A DNA stretch of 64,000 nucleotides from Dicaeum eximium (lineage: Eukaryota > Chordata > Aves > Passeriformes > Dicaeidae): positions 79,441 through 143,440 of the forward strand of contig VWZP01007349.1 in NCBI GenBank assembly GCA_013396995.1, given 5' to 3'. How positions within the stretch are numbered: the first letter of the stretch is position 1; every line of letters begins with the position of its first letter. This document shows, in pieces, positions 22,110 to 34,685 of this stretch. The translations under genes were made by a program, and so were the position numbers. The notes under the pieces are model-generated. The model saw only the letters and a list, made by a program, of their open reading frames with translations. It ran no database searches and was not told the origin of the DNA.

Positions 22110-23245
22110 AGGAGTGAGAGAGGTGAGAGACGGGCATGGCTGAGTCAGGACCTGCTGGTCAAACTAAAGAGCAAGATGGAAACTCACAGGCAGTGGAAAC
22201 AGGAACAGGTATCCCAAGAGGAGGATAGGGACCTTGCTCAGTTGTGTGGGGAAATTGTAAAGGCACAACTGGAGCTGACCTTGGCGAGAAATACAAAGAA
22301 TTATAAAAATAATTTCTACAGGAATGTCAACCAGAAAAAAAGTGTCAAAGACAGTGTAGCCTGCTGATAAACATGAGTGGCAAACTGGTAACAAGAGACG
22401 AGGAGAAGGCTGATGGATTCAGCCATGTTGGGCAGAATCATTGATCTGTTGGAGTGTAGGAAGGCTCTGCAGAGGGACCTGGACAAGCTGGATTGATGGG
22501 CTGATCAGCTGATGTGTGATGTTCAACAAGGCCAAGTGCTGGGTCCTGGACTTGAATCACCACAACATCAGGTGGCACTTCAGGCTGGGAACAGAGTGGC
22601 TGGAAAGCTGGAAAAGGACCTGGGGGTTCTCGTTGACAGTGGCTAAACATGAGACAGTGTGTGCTCAGGTGGGCAAGAAGGCTAAGGGCACCTGGCTTCT
22701 GTCAGAATTAGTGTGGCCAGCAAGACCAGGGCAGTAATTCCTCCCCTCTACTCCACTCTGGAAAGACCCCACCTGGAGCACTGCTCCCAGCTCTGGAGTC
22801 CTCAGTACAGGAGAGACACAGACCTGTTGGATTCATCCAGAGAAGAGCCCCAAAAATGATCAGAGATCTGGGGCACCTCTCCTGTGAGGACACGTTCAAA
22901 GAGTTGGGGTTATTCAGTATGGAGAGAGTGGGCTCGGAGGAGATCTTAGAGCCCCTTCCAGAACTTAAAGGGAGATTATGACAAAGATGGGGACAGACAT
23001 TTTAGCAGGGCCTGTAATGACAGGACATGACGGTTTAAAAAAAACCCCAGTAGATTCAGACTAGGTATAAAGAAGAAATGTTTATGGTGAGGATGGGGAA
23101 GCACTCAAGGTCATGGTGGATGGGGCTCTGAGTCACCTGAGCAATCTGATGCAATAGAAGGTGTCCCTGCTCATTGCAGGGGGATTGGAGTAGGTGACCC
23201 TTAAAGGTTCCTTCCAACCCATCCCGTGCTATGATTCTATTATTC
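22110..23245 (+). mobile_element. CR1 LINE, 5'-truncated, with ORF2 and 3' remnants
   Basis: The inter-domain part of CR1 ORF2 (22150-22360, ending with FYRNVNQKK in a decayed frame) is followed by the 3' part beginning AGAGGGACCTGGACAAGCTG, and an ending with CCTTCCAACCCATCCCG and ATGATTCTATT at 23230-23240. The RT core is deleted. Confidence 0.88.
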
Positions 23246-23259
23246 AAACATTACACTCA

Positions 23260-24540
23260 CCTTTAAGAAAGGGTATAAGGAACTCAGAGAACCACCAGTT
23301 TGTCACGGTCATCACCACACCCACAAAACTCATGGACTGCATTGTCTCAGGATCCATTTCTGACCATATGGAGATCAAAGAGGCAATCAGGAATAATCAG
23401 CATAGACTTAGCAAGCACAGATCATGCCTGAGCAGCCCAATTAGCTTCTCTGACAAAATGATTGGCTGTATGGATGAAGGGAAAGCAGTAGATGCAAAGT
23501 GCCTTGACAGCACTGACAGCTGCTCCCGCTGAATTTTAGTTTACAACCTGAGGACATATGGTCTGGGTGAATGGAGCATTGGGTGGGCTGAAGACTGGTT
23601 GCACCTCTGGGCTGTAAGGATAGTGATCAATGACTCAATACAGAGCTGGTGCCTAGCAGCCAACTAAATTTACCAAGTATTGATTTAGGAGCCAGTATTG
23701 TTCAGTGTCTTTGTTGATACTCCGTGATGACATGGGGTACAAGACTGGAGATGACACTAGGAGGGGTCACTGATATGTGGCTTTTTAGTCCAAAGAGGTG
23801 TCTAGAAACTCACTGAAAGAAATTAGCAGAAACCTAATGAAGTTCAATAAGGAGAAGTACAAAGTTCTGCATCTGAGTTAGAATAACCCCAAAATTGCTA
23901 CAGGTTGGGAACCATCTGGCTAAGTCACAGTCCTGCTGAAAGGAACATGAGAGTAGGGATGAGCATGGAATGAAGTGTCAGTAGGATGCTGTCATTGCAA
24001 ATCAGACAAACAACTTCTCCACTGCAGCAGGAGAATAGTCAGCAGCAGATTGAGGGAAATAATCACCCCTCTTGAATGGGGATATAGTGAAGCCACATCT
24101 GGAATCCTCTGTACATTTTTGTCTCTCCCTGTTCATGAGGGATACTGAAAAACTGCAGGAGGTAGATAGTGGTCTGGGACATCTGATCAATTTATAACAA
24201 GACACTGAAGAAGCTGGGCTCCCTTGGTCTGGTGATGCTTAAGCAGTAGGGCTCTTTAACAGCATCCTGCTGCTACCTCAAGGACAGGTTACAAAGATGA
24301 TGGAACCAAATGCAGACAGTAGCACAATAACAATGACCACACACCTTGAGAGATTCAGAGTGAAGATTAGAGAATGTTTTTTTCACCAGGAGAGTAGTGC
24401 AGCACTAGAAAAAGCTACTCATAGAGTAGTGAATCTCATCCCCTTGCGAGTTTGCAAGGCTGATCTGATCAGTTACTGTTGATTGTCTTTACATAAGAGG
24501 TTGGATCATGCAATTCTGGACACCCTTGTTAACCACAGGA
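23260..24540 (+). mobile_element. Second, older CR1 LINE copy in tandem
   Basis: Begins inside ORF2 with AACCACCAGTTTGTCACGGT (the NYRPVSL region in decayed form), then TTAGCAAGCACAGATCATGCC and an RT-3' stretch, and ends in a worn 3' region. It is more diverged than the copy at 22.1-23.2 kb and lies in the same orientation. Confidence 0.75.
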
Positions 24541-24980
24541 CTGTCTACTATGAATTGATTAATTTCATTCCATTTCTGTAATGCTACTCCTTAATAATAG
24601 CTTTTTGCTTTTATGATGTCCCAGTCACCCTCTATACTCACAATGCCTCTTGACTTTGTGTCACTGAACTACCTTATCCATGTACTTCTATTTTCTGAGA
24701 TCTTTACTGAAAAAATTTGAAATAGATGAGCTCTAAAACTGACCTGGAAAAGACTGTGCATTTCCTCAAGCATAAAACTCCTAATTTACTTGTTTGTTTT
24801 TCTGCAAGTCTTCTACATTTTAGAGTTTTTATATTAATATCTGTCTTTTTCAGTTGAGTAAATAATTTTTCATGTGTTACTATAGCACTGCAGTTCAGAT
24901 AGTCTGCTAAACCAAAAGGTTGATCCTGGCCCCAAAAAAGCCACTTATCAAGGTGTCTAATATGTTATTCTGGCATAATT
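24541..24980. other. AT-rich intergenic DNA, nothing recognised
   Basis: AT-rich with T-runs. No gene or repeat identified. Confidence 0.4.
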
Positions 24981-25870
24981 TGGCAAAATCACAGAATCAC
25001 AGAACATGCTGAGTTGGAAAGCATCCACAAGGATCATCAAGACCGACTGCTGGGCTTGCACAGAGTCACACCATGTGCCTGAGAGTATAATCCAAATGCT
25101 CCTTGAAGCCTCTGTTAGGCCTGGTGCTATGATCATTCCAGCACCCAACCACCCTCTGGCTGAAGGACCTTTCCTAATATCCAGCCTAAACCTCCTCTGA
25201 CATGACTTCAGGCCATTCCCTCGGGTCCTGTCACTGTCACCACAGAGATCAGTGTCTGCCCCTCCTCTGCCCCTCATGAGGAAGTTGTAGACAGCTTTGA
25301 GGTCTCTTCTTCAGCTGAACAGACCAGGTGCCCTTAGCTGCTCCTCACATGGCTTCCCCCCAAGGCCCTTCACCATCTCTTGCCCTCCTTTGGAGGTTCT
25401 CTAATAGTTTAATATATTTCTTATATTGCAGTGACCAAAACTGCACACAATATTCAAGGTGAGGCTGCCCCAGTGCAGAGCAGAGTGGGACAATCCCTCT
25501 CTGGCCTGGCCAGCCCTGCTGTGCCTGATGCCCCCAGGCTGCCAGGGCACTGCTGACTCATATTCAGCTTTCTGCTGACTAGGACTCTCAGGTTTCCTTC
25601 CACAGCTCTGCTTTCCAACATCTCATTCCCCAGGATGCCCCACCCCAGGTGCAGAACCTGGCACTTTCCCTTGTTGAACTTCATCTGGTTGTTATCGTCC
25701 TGTCCTCTAATCTGTCCAGGTCTCTCTGCAAGGCCTCCCTGCCTTCGAGGGAGTCAACAGCTCCTCCCAGTTTTGGATCAACAGCAAACAGGCTCAGTAT
25801 CCCTTCCATTCCTGCATCCAAGTAATTTATGAAGATGCTGAAGAGCACAGGGCCTATCACATTACTGCCA
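24981..25870 (-). mobile_element. CR1 LINE 3' fragment, antisense
   Basis: Starts with AATCACAGAATCACAGAA, the reverse complement of the CR1 tail, then GAGTTGGAAAGCATCCACAAGG and downstream CR1 3' blocks (CTCCTTTGGAGGTTCTC, AGTTTTGGATCAACAGC). The variant TTGGAAAGCATCCACAAG differs from the copies at 50.5 and 58.0 kb, implying another CR1 subfamily. Confidence 0.9.
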
Positions 25871-27799
25871 TGTTTTCAAATTATCATTTCCCTTTAACAT
25901 CTGCTTTGAATCCTTTATACTAAAGCAAGCAATCTGCATTTTCCTAGGTCATTCCCTTCACTCCTTCCTTCAGTGCCAATGATTTTGTTAGTTCTCAGCC
26001 CCATGGCATTACCCCAGGTCATCAAACAACCCTCCTCTCAGACTTGAAATTGGCTCTCAAGCTCCCTCTGCTCAAAGATAGAAAATAGTGGATTCCTTTT
26101 GGTCTTCTAGCAAATTCCAGTTTATTAGATATTCTGGGAGCAACTTTGCAAGAGAGGGAAGAATAGACCCATATTATGTGCTTGGACATTCAGAGAGGCT
26201 TTCTACAGTCATTCTGACATGCATATGTGGACTGGTAGAAAAAAGTTAAGCTGAGCTGTGCTTTGTGAGAGCAGCTATGACACAGAAGCAAGAGCAGAAA
26301 TGCATTATTCACCTGCTCAGGGCAGACCATTACTGGTGATTATATTTAATCAGTGCTTTGGTGAACTCCCAAAGTTGAAATAATGTAGGAGGTGATAAAA
26401 TATGGCAAACTGATCCCAAGCTCAGCTGAGATGAGCACAGAAAACACACTCTCTGCATGCTCCAAGAGTGCAGGCAGACACAGTGGGATGCCATGATGCC
26501 ACCCCTCACAAGCTGTTCTGCCACACCACGCCGAGCCTGAACCCAGAGTCGGGTACATCCCTACCCAGACTGGACTTGCATGTTCCCATCCTTATCCCTA
26601 GCACATGGAAAGTGGCTGGGCAGTTTGGCACCTTCCTGCTAGATGGCAACTTGCTCCCGAAGCAGACAGTAGTCACCTGGCCCATAGCACAGCAGGACTG
26701 AGCTTGCCACTCAGAGGCTTCTGCTTTTGCAGGCTGAAGTCTGGCTCTGAGTCCCAAACAGGAAATCCTTCTAGGATGTGCTTAGGCTCCGATTCCCGGA
26801 TGTTTGCAGCAAGCAAAGGCTTCCTCCACGCAGAATGGAGGTTAAAAATAAAATAAGGCACCTGCTAGGAACATACATGGCTGGGGCTGGAGGGAAAGTG
26901 AGGGGATAGCTCTCCTTAAGACAGAAGAGAGTCTTTTTCATGTGAAGTCCCAAGTTTGCCTCTGCCATTTAGAATTCCTTGAAATCCATGAAAGAGAATC
27001 CATTAAATCCATTAATAGAAAAAAAGCTGCAGGATCATTTCACCTACAGAGGGACCTGGCCGCTCAGCTGTGCAGCTCTGTATTCTCAGCCAGGACAAGA
27101 GGAAATGCTCCTGTTAGCTGCTTCTGCACCTAACGCATCTAGAGAGCTTTGAATCTCAGAGTGGAAGAGTTCTTCTGCATTCCCTGCTTGTCTAGATGCG
27201 CACAGAGCTCCTGTCACACCAAGTGCTCACAACAGGCATATTTCTGTGCCACAGGGGCTGTTCTTGAAGCCCTGAATGTGAGGTCCTCTCCCTGGGCTGC
27301 ATGTGATGGATGCTATTAAGGTAGAGCAGGTAGAATTCAATTTGTTGAAGAGAATGTTTACATCCTTGGAAATTTGGTGAAGCTGTGGCAGGTATCTTTA
27401 AAACAGTGTAGTAGAGGCAGGTTTTAAACAACAGAAGAAAGATCCAGGGCTGTCACATGATTCATTCCCTCACCTCAAACAGGCTTCAGTTGGACCCAGG
27501 AGCATCTGCCATACCTCACAGATGTGCACCTAGGTAGTTCTAAAAGTTCACCCATAATGAAGATTTCAATAATCTTCAATAATCTTTCAATAATCTTCAA
27601 TAATGAAGATTTCATTAACCTGCCAATCAATCTATTCAGTGCTAAATTTTCTTTACCATTATTTAAACATTATTTCTTGCACTACCTGTCACGAACACTG
27701 GAAGTAGATTGTTCTCTTTGCAACTGTCCTTTACAACTCAAGGTGGTCATCATATCTTTTCACTCTTCTCTAAGCTAATTTGCCCAGAGCATTTGATCT
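25871..27799. other. Intergenic DNA, no gene seen
   Basis: No exon, RNA or recognised repeat, except a short TCAATAATCTTCAA direct repeat near 27566-27605. Confidence 0.4.
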
Positions 27800-28000
27800 T
27801 TTCATATTGCATTTTCTGAACCTCTCATTGTCCTCTCAGGACATTCACAAATTTTTCTACATTCTCTGGGGTGCACTGGCTCACAGTACTGGACACAGTC
27901 TGTGGCTGTGGGCCTGATCACAGCAAAGCAGAGCCAGAAATGTTAGTTCATGCATCCTGCAAGTCATAGTCCTGTTTATACCATCTCGTATGATGTTATT
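27800..28000 (-). mobile_element. Possible worn CR1 remnant
   Basis: The stretch GGACACAGTCTGTGGCTGTGGGCCTGATCACAGCAAAGCAGAGC resembles the CR1 block about competing products in the antisense 3' region (CTGGACACAGT...TCTCACCAGAGCAGAG) but is very diverged. Confidence 0.4.
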
Positions 28001-30002
28001 TGGTTTTTACAATATGCCCTCAGCTGATTCATATTCAACCTCCCTATAAACCAACCGTACAGACAGTTTTTCTCAGTCTATCTGTACAGTATATTATTCC
28101 TATTAAGCAGATGAACTTCCTACCAAGGAATAATAATAGTTTTAAAATTTCTGTCAATGTTTTTAGTATCGTGACCAATGATCTTCGAGGAAATATAAAC
28201 TGACTAAACAGAAGGTCACAGAACAACAGGGAAATTCTGTTACTGCAGCTTTAGTGAAGCAAACTTAATGTTCAATATTTATAAAGACTGTAGAAAACTC
28301 AAAATTGCCAGAGAAGAGTCATAAGAATAAGTTGGGATCCAAGGAACAAGGTTCCATGTAAAGACCTTTAGTAAGATTTTAAAAAGTAATGATTTCTAAG
28401 GATCTCTAACAATGAAAATTTTTAATTGTTTCAATAATAATACTGTTTCAATCTAAAAATAAAGGTGAAACAGGAGCAATACTGTGGAACTGAAATAATA
28501 CAAACTGAAAAGAAAGAGCAGTAGTTCAGTGGAAGGAGGAATTAATCTCTAGAATAACCATGGAAAAGACATAACAGATTCCTCGCAGTCAAAGTTGTAC
28601 ATCTTGCCTAACAAGGGTGCTGGGCCAGCTCATATGGGCCATGCTTTTGCCCAGAAAACCTGCACCACATGACCCCTGAGATCACTTCCCACCTGATATT
28701 CTGCAATTCTACAAATCTCTACGGCCTTTCTCAAGAGGTAGAGTCTGTCCCAGAGCTTCTGTGATCTTTGTGATTCCCAAAGGACATGGACAATGTCATC
28801 CAGTGCTGGTGTCTGAACTGCCCTCTGAACCTGTGTGCTGCCTGCTCCATGAAGCCCTTCCCAAAGAGATGGCTGAGCTGTGTCAGACCAAGGAATCATT
28901 GTCTGAGAAAAGGGAATGAGATAATGATGAGAAGGAAACCGTCTAATATGTGTTCAACTGTGAGCCAAGACAAAACTGAAATCAACATTTCCAGAGGGCG
29001 AGTTGACTGAGCCGAGCCCTGTGCTGCTGACTGCTCTGTTTCCTGTACTGGCTTCTTCCATTCCCCTCCTCTGAAATCTCTTCATCTACGTTTGCAGCAG
29101 GGTGACCTCATTTGGCAGCAGCTCTGTGAGTGAGCACTGACTGGAGCGCACCGCTGCACCGGTGCCTCTTAGAAAGCTGCTTGCTAAGGCCTGGACTTCC
29201 TCCCTGGTAGCAAACAAGTCTCCTTCTGTTCCCCTGAAAATCAGCTGGGAGGAAGCAAGATGGGGGGGTGGTTTCCGAAATGCTGTGGATTGTGATTGCA
29301 GACACAGCCTCGGGCTCGGCGGTGGGAGGCTGCAGGGGAAGTCCAGGGTGTTTCTGCGTGAGGGGACACATGCCTTTGGTCGGCAGCGCCCACAAACAGG
29401 TACACGCCTGACAGCAAAGGACCTGCGGATTCCGGGGAAAGGAAGAAAACAATTTGTGAATTATCCCTTCCTAAAGAACATGGCTTTTGCTTTGGAGGGG
29501 TTTTCTATATATAGTGAGGTGATTATTTCAGAATGGAAAATGTTTGTTCAGGAAGGAAAGGCTCTGAGATCAGTAGAGTCAAATCTCACCCACATGCTGC
29601 CAACTCTGTTGACTATTCTGCCCACCAGCAGGGATTCAGGAGAATTCTTCAGGGATGAGGGTACTGTCCAGGAATTGCCCACTTGCACCAAATTTCTCTA
29701 CACTTAAGCTTTGGTTCAAGCTCTGGTCTGCCATGGAGTGGCATGTCTGAAGTAAGATCTGATGATTTCTCCAGGAAAAAAACCCAATGCAGATGGCGTG
29801 ACCTTCTTTTTCCCTCTGACGAACCATGTTTATCATCCACAACTGTTGTACACTGGGATGCAACAACATCCCACAAATACTCTTGACTGCAGATGCCAGC
29901 AGCAAATGGGAGCAGTGCCACACTGACCAGACAGTCTGTGCAGAATGTGCTGTGTGCTTGCATCAGATACCACAAATAGGGGAGTTGTCTGCGGAGAGGA
30001 TC
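28001..30002. other. Intergenic DNA, no gene seen
   Basis: AT-rich at the left and GC-moderate near 29.1-29.5 kb. The open frame at 29162-29707 has no recognisable domain and is matched by antisense frames. A weak CR1-tail-like stretch lies near 28670-28715. Confidence 0.4.
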
Positions 30003-30389
30003 ACGGACACACACACAGACCCACAGACACGCAAACACACAAACACACAGAAACAGACACATGGACACACATAGACACACACACACACACAGACACACAC
30101 AGAGAGACACACAGACACAGAGACACACAGAGGCACAGACACATGGACACACACACAGACACACAGACCCACAGACACACAAACACACAGACACACGGAC
30201 ACACGGACACACACAGACACACGGACATTCAAACACACAAACACACAGACACACAGACACAGACACATGGACACACGGACACACACAGACACACGGACAT
30301 GCAAACACACAAACACACAGACAGACACGTGGACACACACAGACACACACAGAGACACACAGACACAGAGACACACACAGACACAGACA
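30003..30389 (+). repeat. (ACACAG)/(CA)-rich simple repeat
   Basis: About 390 bp of ACACAC and ACAGACAC words with CATGGACACAC interspersed. Alternating purine-pyrimidine stretches favour Z-DNA. The Cys/Val- and His/Thr-rich open frames on the two strands are artefacts. Confidence 0.95.
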
Positions 30390-30989
30390 AGGAAGGTAGA
30401 ATGAACTGGTATGGTGCAGCTCCATCTGGTGGGAGTTTATGTCTGACACAATCCTGATCTCATGAATATCAGTTATCTGTGGCCTAGCATTGCTTATGAG
30501 TCCCGGACACTGACCAGTATGCCTGCTAAACGTATTGTGTTTGAGCTATTTAAAAAAACCCAAAATAATAGATTGTTACCTTGCAGTTTAAGCTGCCATG
30601 ATGCACATAATTTGACAAACATGTGACCATTAGGTAACATCACATGATCTAATCCAAGTCACAATCCCAAAATATCCCCTAGGTTAAAAGTGCACATATG
30701 AGCCTACCATTCACTTTAAAGTTACTAATTCCTCCAGGTTAAATCCCGGCCCTGTTGTACCTCCTACAACAGAATTAGGCTACAAACCACCACTTTGCTA
30801 ATCCTGTTTTACACACCCTTAAGGACCATAACTGATGCAGAAGAAGAAAGAAAATTTGGTTTACGAGTCAATTTAATGATTTAATTATCCAGAAATAACT
30901 CAGACCACTGAGAGGTCCTGTGAGATGAGAGAAGGGACAGGTAATTCAGGAGGAATAGAGAGGGGTTATCCAAGCAAGCAGAAAAGGGG
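30390..30989. other. Intergenic DNA, nothing recognised
   Basis: AT-rich sequence without gene or identifiable repeat. Confidence 0.4.
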
Positions 30990-31800
30990 TAGGGAAAACC
31001 CAAGCCCACATGAGTCAAATATGGCAAGAGATGTGAAGTGCAATAAGAGAGGCTTCTGCAGATATGTCTGAAGCAACAGGAAAACTAAGGAAAACATGGA
31101 CCCATGACCAAATGGGGCAAGCACCCCAGTGATGAAGGACATGGGACAGCAACCTTCAGGGGCTGAGGGCCTCTGAGACCAGAGGGAGGCTCGAGAGCAA
31201 GAAATATATACCTTCAGCAGAGCAGACTGACATAGGGGCCACTTTTAACCGAGACCTGAAAGGATGCACCCATGGGTAGTGAGGGAGCTGGGTAACATCA
31301 CTTTGAGGCCACTCGTGATTTTCTTTGAGAGGGCATGGTGATGAAGGGAAGTTCCCAACAGCTGGAAGAAAGCAAATATCACTCCTATCTTCCAGAAGGG
31401 CAAAAAGGAAGATCCAGGGAACTACAGGCCAGTCAGCCTCACCTCTGTCCCTAGAAAGGTGATGGAGCAAACCTTCCTGAAAGGCATTTCCAAACACAAG
31501 AAGGCACAAAGGTGATTTGGGGTAATAAGCAAAGATTTTAGCTCAGTTGGTGAGAGCATGGTGCTAATAATGCCAAGGTTGTGGGTTTAACCCCTGTATG
31601 GACCATTCACTTAAGAGGTGGACTTGTGATCCTTGTGGGTCCTTTCCAGCTAAGAATATTCTGTGATTTATAAAGAAAAAATCATGCTCAAGTAACCCAA
31701 TGGCCTCCTACAAGGAGATGATTTAGTGTAGGAGAGGAGATCAGCAGATGTTGGTGGCTCAGCTTTAGTAAGGCTGTAGTCAGGAAGGATAACCACAGCC
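30990..31800 (+). mobile_element. CR1 LINE ORF2 fragment interrupted by a SINE
   Basis: ORF2-derived DNA: GGCAAGAGATGTGAAGTGC at 31023, a decayed W..ANITPIF..GKKEDPGNYRPVSLTSVP stretch at 31360-31455, and, past the SINE, AAATCATGCTCAAGTAACC and TTTAGTAAGGCTGTAG. No 3' tail is present. Confidence 0.85.
31531..31671 (+). mobile_element. tRNA-Ile-derived SINE with CR1-like tail (TguSINE1-like)
   Basis: The head matches tRNA-Ile(AAT): A box TAGCTCAGTTGG at 31539-31550, anticodon-arm GTGCTAATAATGCC, and a B box GGGTTTAACCC near 31583, drifted from GGTTCGATCC. The tail GTGATCCTTGTGGGTCC... ATTCTGTGATT is CR1-like. It is inserted in the CR1 at 31.0-31.8 kb, with AAAG-like bases on both sides as a possible short target duplication. 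It is a degenerate SINE, not a functional tRNA gene: the acceptor stem is not paired. Confidence 0.85.
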
Positions 31801-31804
31801 ACAA

Positions 31805-31965
31805 TTTCACAGTGATTTGGATTGAAAGGGACTTAAAAATCACCTAGCTCCAACCCCCCTGCCATGGACAGGGACACTTTTCACTCGATCAGGTTGCTCC
31901 AAGCCCCAATCAAACTGGCCTTGAACTCTTCCAGTAAACAGATGGGTTAAACCCTTCTCACGTCA
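31805..31965 (-). mobile_element. CR1 LINE 3' end, antisense, short
   Basis: Reads ATCACCTAGCTCCAACCCCC, then GGACAGGGACACTTTTCACT and TTGCTCCAAGCCCC, the antisense CR1 3' end. Truncated after about 160 bp. Confidence 0.88.
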
Positions 31966-32884
31966 CCTTTATGAACACCTGCATGGGATGTTTTTTCCTC
32001 CTTTCATTTAATTTGAATGATACCTTAGGTAACTGCAGAGAATGTCAGTCCCACAGCTAGTGCAAAGAGTCACTGGTTTTAAAGCCAGGGTGTTAGTTTC
32101 CCTTTAAATATTTTTTTTCCACAAGCTGTAGTGTAATTTTATATTTAACATTTCAAAGTTTGTGACACTCTTCTCCTCTATGATATTCTCTTTGATGACC
32201 AAGAACAGGCTCCTATCTATTACTCAAGATGGAAACCTTTGGCAGCCACTAATTTGCCACTGGATCGCAAGCTCACAAAGCAGACAAGGTACAATTTACA
32301 GCATTTATACTTGCCTGCTTTACAAAACCTAAACACTTTCCAGAAGTTCATCAGGCAATGCTATAAAACCTCTCAGATGGGCTCTGCTGGCAGTGTCCAT
32401 GAGGTGAGGGATACAGTAAGAAAGGTGTAAAAACTGGGGCATGTCTATAAATCAAATATATGTAATACCATAAAGTATCTTCAAATAAGTAGATCTGCTT
32501 CCAAACAATAAATCCTCCTCGTGTGGTCTTTCTAAAAGAATCGGGTCAGAGAATATTGAACCCTGACAACTGACCAAACAAGCTAGAAATGTATTTTCTC
32601 AACTGATGCCCAGTATAAAGCAGGGGAGATAGACAATCTGGATGGATTGCATTTCACCCTGCAGCAGTAGCTTGAACTACTGCTTGTGCATGAAGAGCTC
32701 TCTCAGACACCACAGACAAGCCTGCTTGCTCCACAGCTTCCTCCTCCTCTTAGATATCCCCCCAGCAGTAATCACAGCTCCCTTAGAGCAATCTTGCCCC
32801 AAACATTGCATTGCCAAACTGTGCATTGCCACACAGCTGGAAGGTTCCAGCATGCTGGCTAAGATATCTGCTGGTGTTCCCTTT
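31966..32884. other. Intergenic DNA, no gene seen
   Basis: AT-rich, with no recognised gene or repeat. Confidence 0.4.
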
Positions 32885-33580
32885 TGTCACGATCCGCAAG
32901 GTGGGATTCGTGATGTGGTTCTTTTATTTGATCCCAGAGTACAAAAGGTAAACAGCAACCAAGGACTCAACACAGCAAATTGCACTTTATTGCAATCATC
33001 AACACTAATATGCGATAGAGGGGAGAAAGATAAAAGAATAGAAAAGGAATAGAAAGGAGGAGAAGTCAGGGATATAGCTACCAACTGAAGCCTGCCCAGC
33101 CGTTCCTCGACGCAGGTGCAGGGTCTTCTGTCCGTTGGGGAGATCTCAAAGGGGGGTGAGTTTGGGGTGCATTTTTATAGTCTTTTACAAAGCGAGAGGC
33201 ACAGGGCCAAAAACAGAGGAGATTGATGACCATTTAATGTAGAGACAGTTGCCCTAAGAGACAGGCACCAGGTAAACAGTCCACTGCTACGGCCAGCACT
33301 GATTTCCTCATCAGCACAGGGAGTACCAGTCCTCAGCAGGGAGGCATTTTTGTGATGTGTGCACATTCCTTGGCAGTCCTCCTGCCTCAGCCAGGCCTCA
33401 GGGTCTCTGAGTGGTCTCGGCCCTCAGTCCTCAGGGTCTCTGGATGGTTCCAGCCATCAGTCCTCAGAGGTGATCGTGAGGCAAAAATGAGGGATTCTCG
33501 GACCGACTCTCACATCTTTGTAGCAGCAGCTCTTAGTGCAGTGGTCCTTCAGCTCTCTGAATCCCATGCTGTATTTTAAC
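32885..33580 (-). mobile_element. Probable endogenous retrovirus LTR, antisense
   Basis: The left edge TGTCACGATCCGC would be the minus-strand ...CA end. On the minus strand a TATA box (CTATAAAAAT, plus positions 33171-33180) is followed about 190 bp later by AATAAAGTGC (plus 32984-32991), the U3-R-U5 order expected of an LTR. The right edge and target duplication could not be fixed, so the end is approximate. No retroviral genes are adjacent. Confidence 0.5.
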
Positions 33581-34685
33581 AGTCTGAAATTGCAACCAGT
33601 TCTGCTTGTGTAGTTGTTGCTGCTGTTGAACTGAGACCCAATACTCTGCTGTCCTTGGCTAAGGCATCAGACTTCCCTGTATGAATAATTACTTGAAAAA
33701 GGTAATAGAGAGAAACCTAGAATCCACAGAAATGAAGAGGCTGATTTCTATACCTGAGAAGCTCGTTGTTAACAGCACAGGTGCAAGTACGGTGTGGAAA
33801 TGCTAATTTTTCTGATGGAAACAACTGGAATTTAATTTTAATTTGATTCTTATATTGTCTCTGGATTCCAGAATGGACAGACTGGGCATACATAACTGCA
33901 GCAACTGATAATGGAAACAAATTTTAATGAATTCTACCATATTAAAGGTAAAATATTAAATATCCAATGCAGTAGATATATTTAGGAGAGATTTCTTAAA
34001 ATGTTTTGAACAATTAAAAATAGTTTTGAACAATTATTGGTCTGTTAGAGTGAATGTAACAGAATGCAAAACTGTCCTGAATGCAATCTTATAAAACAGA
34101 CTAATTCAGCTCAAAAGCAGAACACAGAATTGTAGAATTTAACAGCCTAAGTAATTACCAATATGAGCAACTTAACTGATGACGTTGTAAATTTCTGGTG
34201 ACTGGTAACTTCTCAGTGCAAATATGTTTGTGAGGGGCTTTGCTTTGGGTTTCTTTTTCTTTTGTTTTAATTTTTTGTTTGTGTTTTGGTGGGGTTCTTT
34301 TGTGGTTTAGGTGGGTTTTTTCCCCTAATATATGCTATTAAATCAAGGAAAAGATAATTCAGTGAAGTTCTATGGCATGTGTTTTACAAGATGACAGTCC
34401 AATTCACAGTACTCTTTTTGTCAGTTTGAGATTTATGACTGCTAGCAACTGCATCACAGAGTCATTTAAATCCTACAATCCTAAATTCTGAAGGTAAAAC
34501 CCAAGTTACATGTGTGTTTAGACTGTAGAGCTTATAATTGCAAGACACAATCAAAAGGGTCAAGAAGATTCAAGGATCAGAGTTTTTCAAGGATGAGAAT
34601 ATTCAGTGTTACATTATCATGGATTCCAAACAAAAACCCCCCAACCTTAATTATGTGAACATGACTCTGCTATGTCCAATCAAAA
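33581..34685. other. Intergenic AT-rich DNA, no gene seen
   Basis: AT-rich with T- and G/T-rich runs at 34230-34320. Nothing recognised. Confidence 0.4.

Noticed and set aside
29649..30449. 266-residue Cys/Val-rich minus-strand frame and its His/Thr-rich plus-strand partner
   Set aside because: Translation of the CA-rich simple repeat.
31531..31606. Functional tRNA-Ile gene
   Set aside because: Acceptor stem is not paired, the B box is degenerate and a CR1-like tail follows, so it is a SINE.
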